Below, one piece after another: positions 44,673-56,460 of a stretch of DNA of 64,000 nt. Position 1 is the first letter of the stretch; every line of letters begins with the position of its first letter. Under the pieces are notes generated by a model. It was not told the DNA's origin. It ran no database searches and was given only the letters and a program-made list of their open reading frames with translations. The translations under genes and the position numbers were made by a program. The stretch comes from Isoetes taiwanensis (lineage: Eukaryota > Streptophyta > Lycopodiopsida > Isoetales > Isoetaceae): the NCBI GenBank assembly GCA_021234155.1, contig JAJEKV010000061.1:1389950-1453949 (forward strand). The letters are read 5' to 3'.

Positions 44673-45217
44673 TCTCTCGGAAATTTCAAAACCATGAAAT
44701 CCAAGATTGCTTCCACCTCATAGACCTTGCATAAGACATTTCTTATGACTCCCATAGGCTGCACCTTCATTTGATTGAATGCTTTGAGCATCATAGTTGT
44801 CGGTTCCATCATTTTCAAGCCAACTTGAAGCATTATGTGGTAAGGCATTACATTCACTCCACTGCCGGTATCTATGTTGGCCTCTTTGATTAGATATCCA
44901 TTAATACTCACATCACAAAGAAATGGCCCAGGATCCTTGGATTGCCGGGCTGGTGGCTCCATTCTCCTCTTGTCGGTATCATTTGATATGATTTGTTGGA
45001 CTGAAATTTCTGATTTTGTTCTTCCTCCTAACTCTTGCAACAAATTTGGAGAATAATGCATCAATTGCTCCAAAGTAAGTGTAACTTTAGTGGCCAAAAC
45101 TTGGCTGATCACATCATCGTCATTTTGAATTTCCTCATCCACCATAGGAGGCATCACTATGGGCTGATTTTCTTCTATAGACTGAAACTGCTCGTAGGCA
45201 AAGACATTGAATTGCAC
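44582..45217 (-). pseudogene. Retropepsin-like protease of the Tat-like element
   Basis: A 211-codon frame with the active site EANIDTGSGVNVM (Asp at about 44871), preceded by GPFLCDVSINGY and followed by a hydrophobic strand pattern (ILDFMVLKF). This aspartic protease would cleave the gag-pol polyprotein as a dimer. It overlaps the gag-side frame (to 45175) and the RNase H frame (from 44672) in different phases, so single-base shifts break the polyprotein on both sides. Confidence 0.75.
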
Positions 45218-46830
45218 CTTCTTAGGTGCTTTGACACCTTCAAAGCTTGTTCCTTCAAAGCCTTTGGAAAAGAGGTCTTAGTCTTCTCCGCAATTGGCAC
45301 TACTCTTGGTTCTTGAACCACCTTTTGTGATCTTGTAACTGCATTTACTTCTCCAATCTCTTTTTCTTGCTGAAATGGGTCATGCTCCACCTCAACAAAT
45401 CCACAATTTACTACTGATTTTGCCTTCTCTTGCTTCTTAAGCTCCTCAATAAGAGCCTTAACTTGAGGATTATCAATGTACTTTGCATTTTGAATGCGAA
45501 CATCATTATTAGGAAGAGGTACTGATTCAAACACTTGCTGCTTTGGTGGATACTTGTTGGTTGCCCATTCTGGTTTCCCATGGATTTTCCAACAAGTAGT
45601 CTCATCATGCTTGAATTTATCACATAACTTGCAATATAAATGAGCCTTACTTGGATACCATCCCTGTTTTGGCTGCACCATTGGTGTGGAACCCATTGGA
45701 ACTTGTTGGGCAATTGGAGCTTGTGGCATCATTGGAACTTGTGGTATGATAGGTGATGCTTGCATTGGTTGAATAGGAATAGATGGTGCTTTGCTGCATA
45801 ACAGCAAATACCGGATTGGCCCTCTCAAAGAATCTCTTCTCCCTACATTCTTGATCATTATGGCCCTTTATTTGGCATCTTGAGCAGAATTTCAGCAATC
45901 TACATGTTGTATCAGAATGTCCAATAGACCCACAATACTCACAAGTAATAAACTGCACCTCCCTTGGCTTCTCACCAATTGTAAGCTTAGAAATCTTGGC
46001 TGCAATATCCTCTGTTTTATGCTCTGGAGCAGCAACTTCATGAATGTATCCTAGCTTATCTTCAGCCTTGAGAGCATACTTTTGTGCCTCTAGTAATGTT
46101 GTAGGCTGTTTAGCCTTCACCTTATGAGCAATAGCTCGTTTCAGCCCCTTTACATACCATTGAATATCCATTTCATCATTCCTTGCAATCTTCCAATGAA
46201 CCACGGCTTTGAGAACCGCAATATACCTCTGATTATACTCTCTAATTGATTCATCTTCCTTTTGTGTGAAATTGGTCCACCTTTCCATAGTCTTATCCTT
46301 ACCATGAACTTCTTGATAATTAGCAATGAAAGCCTCCTTTAATTCCTGATATGTCATGGTATCTGGCTGAGTTTGTACACATTCCTCCACTGAATCTTGT
46401 AAAGAACTATGAAACCAAAGCAAATAATCACCAAAATTTGTAACTTACATTCTTGGCAATATCTCTCAAACTTCACAATATGCTTCAAAGGATCCCGATC
46501 TACCAGATCATCAAACTTTGGAATTCCCATTGTCTGCAAACCCCATACCATAGGTGGTAATACAGCCATCTCTGCCTCTTCTTGGGTTTCTTGAAATTGG
46601 AAAAACGAAATTGAATCTCCCTTCAATTTGAAAAACGAAATTGGATTACCTTCTAGATCGGTAAATGGAATCAAAACCTCCTGGATCTGAGAATTAGACC
46701 CCAGATCTGCTCCCAAATCTGAAAACGAAATTGAATCTTGATGCAATTTTGAGCCCAAAGATTGACTCACCGGTCCCCTTCTTGTTACGATAGAGCTTGG
46801 TGGGATGTCCTTCTTACTTCTCTTGGGCAT
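45190..46830 (-). pseudogene. gag: gag of the Tat-like element, frameshifted
   Basis: Starts at ATG 46830 (MPKRSKKDIPP), has a repeated DSISF/PISFF stretch and an MGIPKFDDLVDRDPLKHI segment, then shifts frame near 46440 to a gag core (TMTYQELKEAFIANY, KEDESIREYNQRY, WYVKGLKRAI). Two CX2CX4HX4C zinc knuckles follow (CEYCGSIGHSDTTC, CSRCQIKGHNDQEC) and, after another shift near 45800, a third (CKLCDKFKHDETTC). Three knuckles is more than the usual one or two. This would package element RNA. Confidence 0.8.
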
Positions 46831-47000
46831 AAAACTATGCTCCCCTTGTCAAATTCTACTCCACAAATCAATTACGGCAAAATTCCTTTCACACAAGAAA
46901 TTGCTCCTTTCTCAATGGTGCCGTTCTTTGCCGACGAACACCAATACCAATGGTAACAACTCCTTTTTCAATGGAAATTCTTGCCGATCAATGGTCTGTC

Positions 47001-47017
47001 GAGCACCGTGGTCGCCA
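47001..47017 (-). promoter_or_regulatory. Primer-binding site of the Tat-like element
   Basis: TGGCGACCACGGTGCTC on the minus strand, three bases inside the 5' LTR. TGG is the expected start for pairing with the CCA end of a tRNA. The matching tRNA cannot be named from memory. Confidence 0.6.
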
Positions 47018-47020
47018 AAT

Positions 47021-47388
47021 TGTTAGAGCCTGAACTCTAACCTTGCAAGAAGGATGAAAAACCCAATAATCCAAGCTCAATCTATCAAATCAAGGCAATG
47101 CACAACACAAAGAATCACCATCTCCATAGCTAGATCAAACAAAAATCCTCTCTCTCAATACACTGTCTCCCTCTGTTCTTCCCTCTCTGCTCAGATAATA
47201 CAGTCATCATAATGCCCACAATGCATACGTGCAAATATCCTGCACGCGTGCATGTGCATACATCACTCCATATACGGTATACTATCTTCTATACCACCTC
47301 AATAGTGGTGAATGTGGTGAGTGGTAACAAGTGTGGTGAGTGGTGACGAGTGTGGTGATGAGTGTGGTGAGTGGTGATCACCCCAACA
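47021..47388 (-). repeat. 5' LTR of the Tat-like element (368 bp)
   Basis: TGTTAGAGCC to CACCCCAACA on plus. Only one substitution separates it from the left LTR over the shared bases, plus the 31-bp block it keeps (TCTGCTCAGATAATACAGTC and following). Target duplication GTTGG follows at 47389. Confidence 0.93.
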
Positions 47389-47393
47389 GTTGG

Positions 47394-48706
47394 TTACGTC
47401 AAAATGAGCGTGTTTATGGCAAAGAAAGAACTCTAGTTTGAAGCTCCATTGTATTTGTTCCATTTGCAGAGGCAACTAGCATCTGTTCCTTCAACTTCTT
47501 TTCTGATATTTGAGACATCTTAAAAGGTATTTCACATTTGGAACATCCATTCTCACAAGGGAGATGTAGGCCAAGTGGCTATCACATCGTATCCAAGAGC
47601 CTATGTCATATCTGTGTTAGAGCATGAATATAATTAGGCATGAGTATGGCATTAGTGGCCACGATTTCCATGACCTTAAACATGCAGTGTAAATCTAAAC
47701 TTGCAATATTGTTACCCTCCTAGGATCTATTCCTTATGCTTTCAAAGATTTTTTCAGTGATTCAATTTCAAAACATCTGATCAATAATAAAGGACAAAAT
47801 TGCTTCAAAGCAACAGAGCATAGTGTAAACTTTTTTGCTCAAACTTGAGATCCTTCTATTCATATTTTAGGACCATACAGGTCGATTTCTTTTGTTATGT
47901 ACCCCCTGGGCATATTTAAGCGGATGCTACATTGAAGTCCATGCCATTATCAAAGACTTCTCTATTTGCAAACAAATATACCATGGCCCCCCAGACCATT
48001 GAAATATGTTTAGAGTCGAAGGCAACCTTGTATCAAAAATAAATCGAGTATCAGCCCTTTCTGGCTTTGCAGACGAATCCCAAGATTCAACTCCTGCATG
48101 TTCTTTCGCATCTCAAGGATGTCCAGAACTGAGATCTATTCGACTTAGCACAAAACTTCTTTTGCAACGGGTTGGAGAATTGCGGCCGCCGCGATAAATT
48201 TCTTGTAATTGTTAAATGGTTTGTATTGCTCTTGATGTGAATAAAGCTCTATAGTCATGTGATTTATAACCTCCTTTCTTCAAAGTATATCAACTTCTTG
48301 ACGACTCTTCTTTGTGTCTTATGCGTCACTTGGGCAAAAAGACTAGCTCATCTTCAATCGTATTCTAGTGGTAGTTTCAATTAATTTTTTTAGCCCTACC
48401 TATTTTTGGGGTACATGTGGCTTTCGGATTTGGGGCATTGTCAATGTCCTAATATACATTAGCTTGTAGACTGTTTGGACAAGGCCTTCCAAATAGACCC
48501 ACGCTTTTTTTTCTTACATTAAAAGTTTTATTGGATTCAATTATTTGCAGAAACCCAAAATACACAAACCCATTACACGAAAGATCTGCAGAGAATTCTT
48601 TTGCATTTGGCAATTTGTGCATTCATCCATCTCCTCTTATTGCTCTAAATTCACATTTTTTCTTTTCAACAAGAGCACAAAGAACATAAAACAACGGGTT
48701 GCCTTA
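47394..48706. other. Intergenic sequence
   Basis: No firmly supported gene. A 63-codon frame at 48006-48197 is followed 45 bases later by a GAATAAAG poly(A)-like signal (about 48238) and could be a last exon, but nothing in it is recognisable. Confidence 0.4.
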
Positions 48707-49032
48707 AATTCATTCTATTGCTTTTGTGTCGTGCTAAGGCATAAGATATTTTCTTACAATAGTTCCTCATCTCAAAAAACTTGACTATGCAATACAAATT
48801 TTTCTAACAAGACATGGCACTTGCCACTCTTCTAACTCTAGTCTACCTCTGGAATGTCATAGGTCACCTCTGGAATTAATTCATGCTGAAAGTTCCTGAA
48901 TCGTTTAAAAAGAACTACTTGATTGGATTTTAAAATATCATTGCTTGATTGGATTTTTATACAATGAGCAGCAGGTAATGAGGTCAAGATCCTGCATGGT
49001 GGGTTGAAAACAAAAGGAGGCAACAGAAAATA
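48707..49032. repeat. Inverted-repeat arm B (left)
   Basis: Reverse complement of 52551-52922 with few mismatches. The right arm has an extra block of about 45 bases. The 3.5-kb spacer holds the 3' half of a LINE-B and unrelated sequence. Confidence 0.85.
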
Positions 49033-49118
49033 AACCTTTCGTAGTTCCAACTAAAGATTTTCAAGGTACCATATTATTTGAAGCATTTGATGTCACTTGT
49101 ATAAATATCCTTTTTGTA

Positions 49119-51115
49119 AGGAAGGAAGGAAGGAAGGTACTTTTATCGTCCACGGAGACCAATCGGTCTATGGGACCCAATACAAAAACGCAGCAAGCGG
49201 ATTACTGCCCGGATTAAAAACCCCGCCCGGCGGGGTTTTCGAGGGAAAAACGTGGCAAAGAATCACCCTGGCGACAAACCGTGCTAATCATATAAAATGC
49301 GTAAACATCCCAATATATACAAATCATGCACCACCCCCCGTAGTGCCTAGTCACGGACAAACCGGTGGGGGGCAAATGTGACCTCGCAGTCCAGTACCTC
49401 CCCGATGTATGACCCCAGGGCCCGTCTTGACGGTGTGTTCATCAAGAAATGCAAGGGCGCGTCCCGCCATACTAAGGGGAGCGATCCGCCCTTGGATCCG
49501 ACCGGGCTGGGGGCAACTCGAAAGTGTGAGACTCATCCTCAATGGCACCCGCTTGACAAGACAGACAGAGCATCTGCCCCCGGGCGGGCTCCCCAATCCA
49601 CCCGCCTGCCTCGATCGCGAAGATGGTGGGCACCTCGCGAATGGAGGCAATGAGTCTGCGCTTTCGTGGGCATTTGGGAACGCAGTAGAGCTGTGGCCCC
49701 GCTAACACTGGGTTGATGTGCTCCTTGTAATGGGCCATTTTGACCTCGCTCTAGAGCAATGGGGTCCCGTGAGCTTGCCAAGGAAACAAGCATCTAGGTA
49801 CTCCCGCAGTCGCCACGATCGGGCTGCGCCCAGTTTGCGCAGACGACTCGTGCTCACATCGCTTCCATCCGGCGAACCATCGATCTCTCTTACCCCTCCA
49901 ACAAAGCCCTAAGTCACCGGGACTCATGGCCCGGTGTAAGCCCGCCTGGAGGAGCCGAGCATCACCCATAGTAACCACTTTCGAAAATAGACGATGTGTC
50001 TATCAAGGGTCGCCCAATCGGCAAGAATCCGTTTCTCGCAGCTAGACCGATAGGGGATTTCACTCACCCCAAGTGCCGTGCCAAAATGCCTTCTCGCACC
50101 TGCTCCAAGTCATTCCGTGTCGCCAAAGAGACGACCGGGCCCCAAACCTCGACCCCATACAGTATGACAGTTTCGACCGGTGCCCTAACAGATGTGACTG
50201 ATGGCCCCAATCATATAGCTCGCCTCGGTGATTTGTTCTTCGCATGGCATAAAAGCGCTTTCGACTGCACACCCGCAGCGGATAGACGCCTCCAAAGAGA
50301 GCGAGGAGGGGAACTCCACCCCTAGGTACTTGTAGGTGGGCGTGACGCCCACAGCCGCCCCCGATATGTGAGTCACGGGAGGCATGGGGTGACGGAAGAG
50401 GATATGAGAACCACCCCGTCTTGGCCGATTGACGCCAAGATGTTCCAGAGTTCGACAAAATGTGTCTAGGGCATCCAGTGAGATCGCGATAGCTTCGGGG
50501 TGGGCCGGCAAACCAACATCGTCCCCATAGATAGATGAGCCGGCCGGATGACCTGGTGCAAAAGCCGATGCCATCCCCCGCTTTCGCGAAGCCGGGGCTC
50601 TAACCGACAATGTAGAGGCCAAAAGTGTTGGCGAGAGGGGCAACCTCACGGACCGATACTACTTGGTGAATGCTTGGTCTGGTCACGATCCTCGCAAAAC
50701 AACTCTCATACAACCTCAGATATGGCATTACCTCGGTGCGGTATGGAGCCCTGGTTGACGCAGTCCCCAGCCTACGACTTTTCCCCGGGACCGTGATATC
50801 AAAAGCCTTTGCGAAGTCCAATAGCGAAGAATACAAGTCCGGTAGATGATTCCGGCCGTCTTCAATCGCGTCAAGGCGTAAAGATATGGTCAATCGTTGA
50901 GTGGCTGGTCAAAGCCTCGGGCTGTGTGAGGGCTCCGCACATCCGCCTCCGCCCAAATGGGTCAATCGCTGCTTTCGAGAATGCCAAATAGCAATTTGGT
51001 TTGGCAAATCTCGAATCGACCATGATCGTCCTAGGTAATTGGCGGACAAAGTGGATCGCCCGCCTTGTGAATGGGAACAACCCTAGTGGAGTTTGAAGGC
51101 TTAGAAAAATTAGAA
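49119..51115 (-). pseudogene. LINE family B, 3' half (RT to tail), degenerate
   Basis: On the minus strand it starts at STRVVPIHKAGD, then has diverged versions of RTIMV.., WAEA and DHSTIDHIFT (50871-51100), the RT active site IYGDDVGLPAHPEAI (within 50185-50649), YKYLGVEF, and the C-terminal RLIASIRE.. and AIEAGGWIG, then GAIEDESHTFELPP (49472-49738). The 3' UTR holds a strong hairpin (AAACCCCGCC/GGCGGGGTTT, near 49215-49240) and the tail is (TTCC)n at 49118-49137. Many frameshifts and stops. The 5' half is absent. Confidence 0.8.
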
Positions 51116-52550
51116 TCGAATTTTTTTCCATCTTTGATAAGCCAAAGCAGATGGATTAAAGAACCCGGATTCATATTTGTAAGTTCATTCAGGGAAAAAA
51201 ATAAGGAACTTCTATATTCAAAGTGGTGAAATAGACTTGGCTAAAGTATGTCAAAATTTGAGGTGAAAGCTTCTTATGTTTAGCTAAACTTTCTAAATTT
51301 TGCCAGCTGTACTTTCTTACGTTTGGCTAAACTTTTATTTAAAAAAGAAAAAATCTTCTATCTTTTGACTATTTTGCACTAATTCAAGACCTAAATATTA
51401 ACTGACCATAATAAATATAAAGGCTATAGGATAATTTGGCTAAAGTACACTAAAATTTGACGTAATAGCTTCTAAGCTTTGGCTAAAATTTCCAAATTTT
51501 GGCAGTTACACTTTCTTCTGATTAGTTAAAGTCGGACGAAATGGAGGTGGGGCGTGAAATAGACTTGGCTAAAATTTTATTTTTTTTAGCCCAAAAAAGG
51601 CCATAGTTTAGCCAATTTTTTTCCTAAACAAGGCCAAAATTTTGCCATTTAGCTAAGTTTAGCCACTAATTTTTTCTATGAGTTCATTGCTTGCTCTGGT
51701 CCCCCAACTATCCTCATCCCAACCAACCTTAAGGCATCTCCATTTTGATCCTTCTTTCCCAACGAGGACATGCACAAAGGTGCACAGACAAGGAGTGGCT
51801 ACCTACCGCAGTTTACAGCCGCAGAGCAAAGCTCAGATTTCAAGAACAGAGTAAACATGAGACCGCCATAGCTTTGCATTTCTCTGGCGGCCACCATAGC
51901 CATAGCTTTTCATGAACCCTTGAATCTCGTAAGAAGAGCCGAATATTGAATCAGAGCATAATGGTTAAAAAATAGATTAAACGGTAGAAATCCGAGCTTT
52001 CTTTTTTATCTCGGAATAAATGGGCACATGGATTGAAGAGTGCCACATAGCCGGCATGGCCGATCTGTCGCTGAAAATCTAGAAGCAGGAGGGTTTCAAA
52101 ATATGGGGAATGCCTGTGGCATCAAAACGGTCGCCCATAAGGGCATAGCCAGATCGGCTTGCCCTAAAAACAACCAGATTTTTGCAAATATGCCCCAAAA
52201 TTTGTGCAAAAATGGGATTTTCCGCTGCATTTTTATGCTGGCCGATTTGCAATGATTGACGATTTGTTGCTGGTCCCCACAGTTACTCAGAGAATCGATG
52301 CTGCTCTGATATTCAATGGCCTAATAGAATACATTGTCTCCAAGATTATGCTACTCTTTGGTAGGCTATGAAAGATGGAAATTTTCAGTGCAAATGCTAA
52401 CTTCGTGCTATTCTTGAAGAAAAGGTCTGTTCCTTGTGCTTAATCTAAAACATTTTTTCATTTCAACGAATTTGGCATGGCCAAATCTGTGCTTAACACA
52501 GTTTTATAGCAGGGCATCATATGCTTAGGATGTTACAGAAGAAGCAAGGA
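51116..52550. other. Intergenic, AT-rich, with a local duplication
   Basis: No supported gene. Phrases such as GTGAAATAGACTTGGCTAAA (51225 and 51560) and CTAAA.TTTCTAAATTTTG (51285 and 51485) recur, suggesting an old duplication of about 250 bp. Confidence 0.5.
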
Positions 52551-52922
52551 TTATTTTCTGTTGCCTCCTTTCTTTTTCAACCCACCATGCAGGATCTTGA
52601 CCTCATTACCTGCTGCTCATTGTATAAAAATCCAATCAAGCACTGATATTTTAAAATCCAATCAAGTAGTTCTTTTTAAACGATTCAGGAACTTTCAGCA
52701 TGAATTAATTCCAGAGGTGACCTATGACATTCCAGAGGTAGACTAGATTTAGAAGAGTGGCAAGTGCTATCATCACTAATAAGGTGGAAATGTAATAATT
52801 GTTAGGATTAGCCATGTCTTGTTAGAAAAGTTTGTATTGCATAGTCAAGTTTTTTGAGATGAGGAACTATTGTAAGAAAATATCTTATGCCTTAGCACGA
52901 CCCAAAAGCAATAGAATGAATT
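52551..52922. repeat. Inverted-repeat arm B (right)
   Basis: Partner of 48707-49032. Begins TTATTTTCTGTTGCCTCC and ends AATAGAATGAATT. The extra block relative to the left arm lies at about 52770-52815. Confidence 0.85.
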
Positions 52923-55900
52923 ATATAGAGGAATCTTAAAGTAATATGCCAAAAGAATCATCCTATAACAATTATATATGTTAAGATACACTTATCTAGG
53001 GCATCATGTAGCATTTATAGTTTGTATCTCTCTTATTAAGAATTTGCACATTCAAAGCAATTGTCTAGACTTATAATACATTTATAATTACAAAGGCAAT
53101 AGCATTCTATGTTACATTCAATTGGAACGTTCATTTTAAAAAGTGTGGTTTTAAGAATGATAAGCTACTTCTAAGGATTTCACGTTATAACGAAAATAAT
53201 GTAATGCCATTCTATGGCAGTAAAATGCACTAAGACATGTGAGACGGTAAACCTAAAACATGGTTTATGTTTACCATCCCACATAATGCAAGTGCTCTAA
53301 TACAAACAACAATATAGCATGTACAACTTATTTGTCTGGCACTTCTATATTGCACTTTCACATTCTCTAGATCTATTATTTCACATTCTCTAGATCTAAT
53401 CCACCAAAACCATAATGTTGAAGTCTGTTACTATCTGCTGATGATTGCATAGACTAGATCATACAACACTCCAAAACTAAGAGGCTAAGTGAAAGCCCAT
53501 ATTATTCTAGCAAGATCGTACGGCCCCATGATATCAATAGCATATGAACTAGTTCTATGTATCATGTCCATATAACTGCATTGGGACCTTCTTTATTTGT
53601 TCCTTTTTTATCCTTGTTATATCAAGGGGAAACCTTCTGGTAGATACAAGAATTGCAATAAACTTTACAAAAACACATTTCCTCTAAATCATTTCTGCTC
53701 CTTTTAGATCCATAAGTGGAAGATCTTATTATTATTAGAGATCAAAAGTTATGTTATGTCAATATCTATGTTTTAAAGTGTACTCTTGATAATCCTCAAA
53801 ATATCGGTCTAGCAAATACTAATATTGCATTTTAAGAAACACAAACCAAGATCTTCCAACAGGCTAATGTTTTAGCATCTTGTTTTTTCAATTTCCCCTT
53901 AACGGGGCAATTCATTAGGGGGAGGGTGGGTTTTGGTATCTTCAGGCATATTGTAAGCAAATGTCATGATCTGAAGGCCATTATTACTGATTGTTTTTTC
54001 GACGTGAAAAATGTTTTTGTACTTTCATGTATACATATCATCTAAGTTTTTTAGCTTTTTGCATGCCATTTTTTTTTTTATTTTTTATTTTTTTTTTATT
54101 TTTTTAATGGCAATCGGAAACTTATTTTTCTCTAATAAATTTTTAGAATGTTTCCAAGCTAGAATTTTGTAACTTTTCAATTTTGCTTAGGATAATTATA
54201 GCTTCATGTTACTTCTGGAAGAATCGACTTGCTGTGAGTTTAGATAGAGTTATTTTTCTTCATGAATCCTTAGCCGATCCAAAAGTTTATCTAGTAGCTA
54301 GCTAACTGCGACTTTGATTTTACACTGCTTCATCCAATAGAGATTGTGGGTCCTTTCAATAGATACTCAACTTTCTTTTGCAAATTCTATCAATGTAGCT
54401 TCTAATTCATCTTCAAAGTTGGAAGCCAGAGCCAAGCTTGGCTTTGCTTCATCTATAATTGATTGTTGCTTATTTCATCTTTCTTCTAGGGTTTCAAATG
54501 CTTAGACCATGGCATCTTCCTTCAATGTGGCCTGTGAATTAAACACAATCTAAAGACTTATTCTTGTTTTCTCCCTTGACATATCATTCTATGCTCAAAG
54601 TGCATTTTGTAATATCAATTTCGTATCTCATTCTTGTATCCTTTTTTTATTTTCTCGCTTTTGTCTTTTCTGTAAATTCAGGGCATCTGAACTTTACTTC
54701 GCATCATGGGTAGAAGACAGATCGAGATGTGGGAACATTGTGACTTTTCATAGTTGATATTTGATTGCAGGTTTCTTATCCTCTAAAGTTCTTATATAGA
54801 AGCAATTTCTTATAGAGAAAGAAATGCATGTATCAAAAGAAGCATTAGCTTCAAAGAGGTATTGCATGGGCCTTTTTATTGCATTCTTTAAATGATTATT
54901 GCTGTTATGATATTAGAGTATTAAGTATTTTCAAACTTTTAGTTCATTATAGCTTTTACAATCCGGTACTATTGATTTCTTAAAATAGAAACTGCAAGCA
55001 AGAACTGGGGATGATTTAAAAGGCTACTTCAACTTAATCAGGCCAAAACCTTTCAGTAAGTTGTACCCTGGTTAGAGCAAGAGAGGCATCTTTTCCAGTG
55101 TTTATGCCATCACTAATCTCTATACGATCATCTAAATTTTTATCAAGCACAACTGCCACTCCATCAGCGCAGCCGAATGGAGTTTGTAGATTTTTTTTCC
55201 CACGGCAGCAACATGCCTCTACTCAGAGCAGCAACAATGCACAATGATTATTTATTCTTACAATGGAAACCCTAAATAAGCAAAGCTAGCATACTACCGA
55301 CAATTAAAGCTATAAATGTAATAGATCGCATGTGTAAATTTAGCATTTATAACCCATGATGATTTGTAGCCATAAATGCGCCCATAAATGCATTATGGTC
55401 TCGCCCAATATCGAGCACCATAATGAGCTATAAATACACCCTAAATGCATAATGAGCCATAAATGCGCCATAAATGCATATGTACTGCTTAAAATTTTTG
55501 AGAGCAGGTGTCATTGTCAACAAATTTTCAAGTAATCGGAGGAAAGCACAAATTCCAAGAATGCCATGATCCATTATGAATGGGCCATAAATGCCCCGCA
55601 ATGAATGAGTCTACACACGTGTCATGTTGTGGTAGTTTTCAAGGAAGAAAATAGGTGAGAACATAAATACGACACTGCTTTATATAGGAAGGATGGCATG
55701 TATACCATTTGATAATTACATGGCATTGTTACACTACGTCTATGACACCATTATATAACATTGTGCAACATCTTATCATGTTCCAAGTGCCATCCTAAGA
55801 ACTTGCCCCTCAAAGGCACATTGTTTTTATGTTGTAACAACATCCTAGGTTAACTTGCTAAAACGCAAATGCCATTACATTTTAGAAACTGATTGTGCTC

Positions 55901-56258
55901 CCTTAGTCCCAAGCTAAAGCCCAAACACCATGACATTTACAAATTAATTGTGCTTCTTTAGTCCAAGTTTCAAGTAATAGAGAAAAAAACACAAAACAAT
56001 CTCAAATCACAACATGACCAACATTACTTGGAAAAATCCCAGTATTGGTTTTTTTTGGGCAAACGAACTAAAGCACTATGTCTAAAGCAATCTTAACTAA
56101 CCAAGGCCCGTCACACCTTAGGACATTATTTTACACTTGCCCTTTGCACCATTGTATGAGAGGCACATTCAACCACATTGCCACGTTGCATTGAATAAAC
56201 TAATGATCTCCTCTTCCACATACCACCAACAAAAAAATGAAACAAACACGCTTTCTAA
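52923..56258. other. AT-rich intergenic sequence
   Basis: About 3.3 kb without a supported gene. It includes a long T-rich run (54070-54105) and, at 55320-55600, several ATAAATGC words (CATAAATGCGCC, TAAATGCATAATGAGC) that look like a weak local repeat. Confidence 0.5.
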
Positions 56259-56460
56259 TTGGTATTTATACATGTTTCCAATATAACATGTTCTAACTCA
56301 AGCCTGGCAATGACAGACACCGTTATTAGTTTTTATTCAATCCCATATTTTCATGCGATCACATTTCTTGAATCCCATTTTTTGTTCCATTGTTGTTTCA
56401 TTTATATGGATTCGGTAGATGTCCATTGCCACGATTTGACGATTCTTCTCTGATTTGCCT
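56259..56460. repeat. Diverged inverted copy of part of the glycine-rich module
   Basis: Reverse complement of about 24870-25080 and 33090-33300, with clear matches such as GACACCGTTATTAGTTTT and GATTTGCCTTCCAAAGT. It abuts the copia remnant. No gene. Confidence 0.65.

Larger units (their letters stand above)
39887..47388 (-). mobile_element. Complete Ty3/gypsy element, Tat-like, with displaced RNase H
   Basis: LTRs at both ends, flanked by GTTGG (39882-39886 and 47389-47393), define a 7,502-bp insertion. Order on the minus strand: gag with three zinc knuckles, protease, an RNase H of the RVT_3 type, a Ser-Pro-His repeat linker, RT, standard RNase H, integrase. The RT block (FLDGYSGYNQI, LPFGLTNAPPTFQ) and integrase (RTTARKILHWGYYWPTL) place it in the plant Tat/Athila side of gypsy. 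Coding frames are broken at several points, so it is not autonomous as read. Confidence 0.93.

Noticed and set aside
48006-48197. Possible terminal exon of a host gene
   Set aside because: Only a poly(A)-like signal downstream supports it. There is no recognisable domain, clear splice site or upstream exon.
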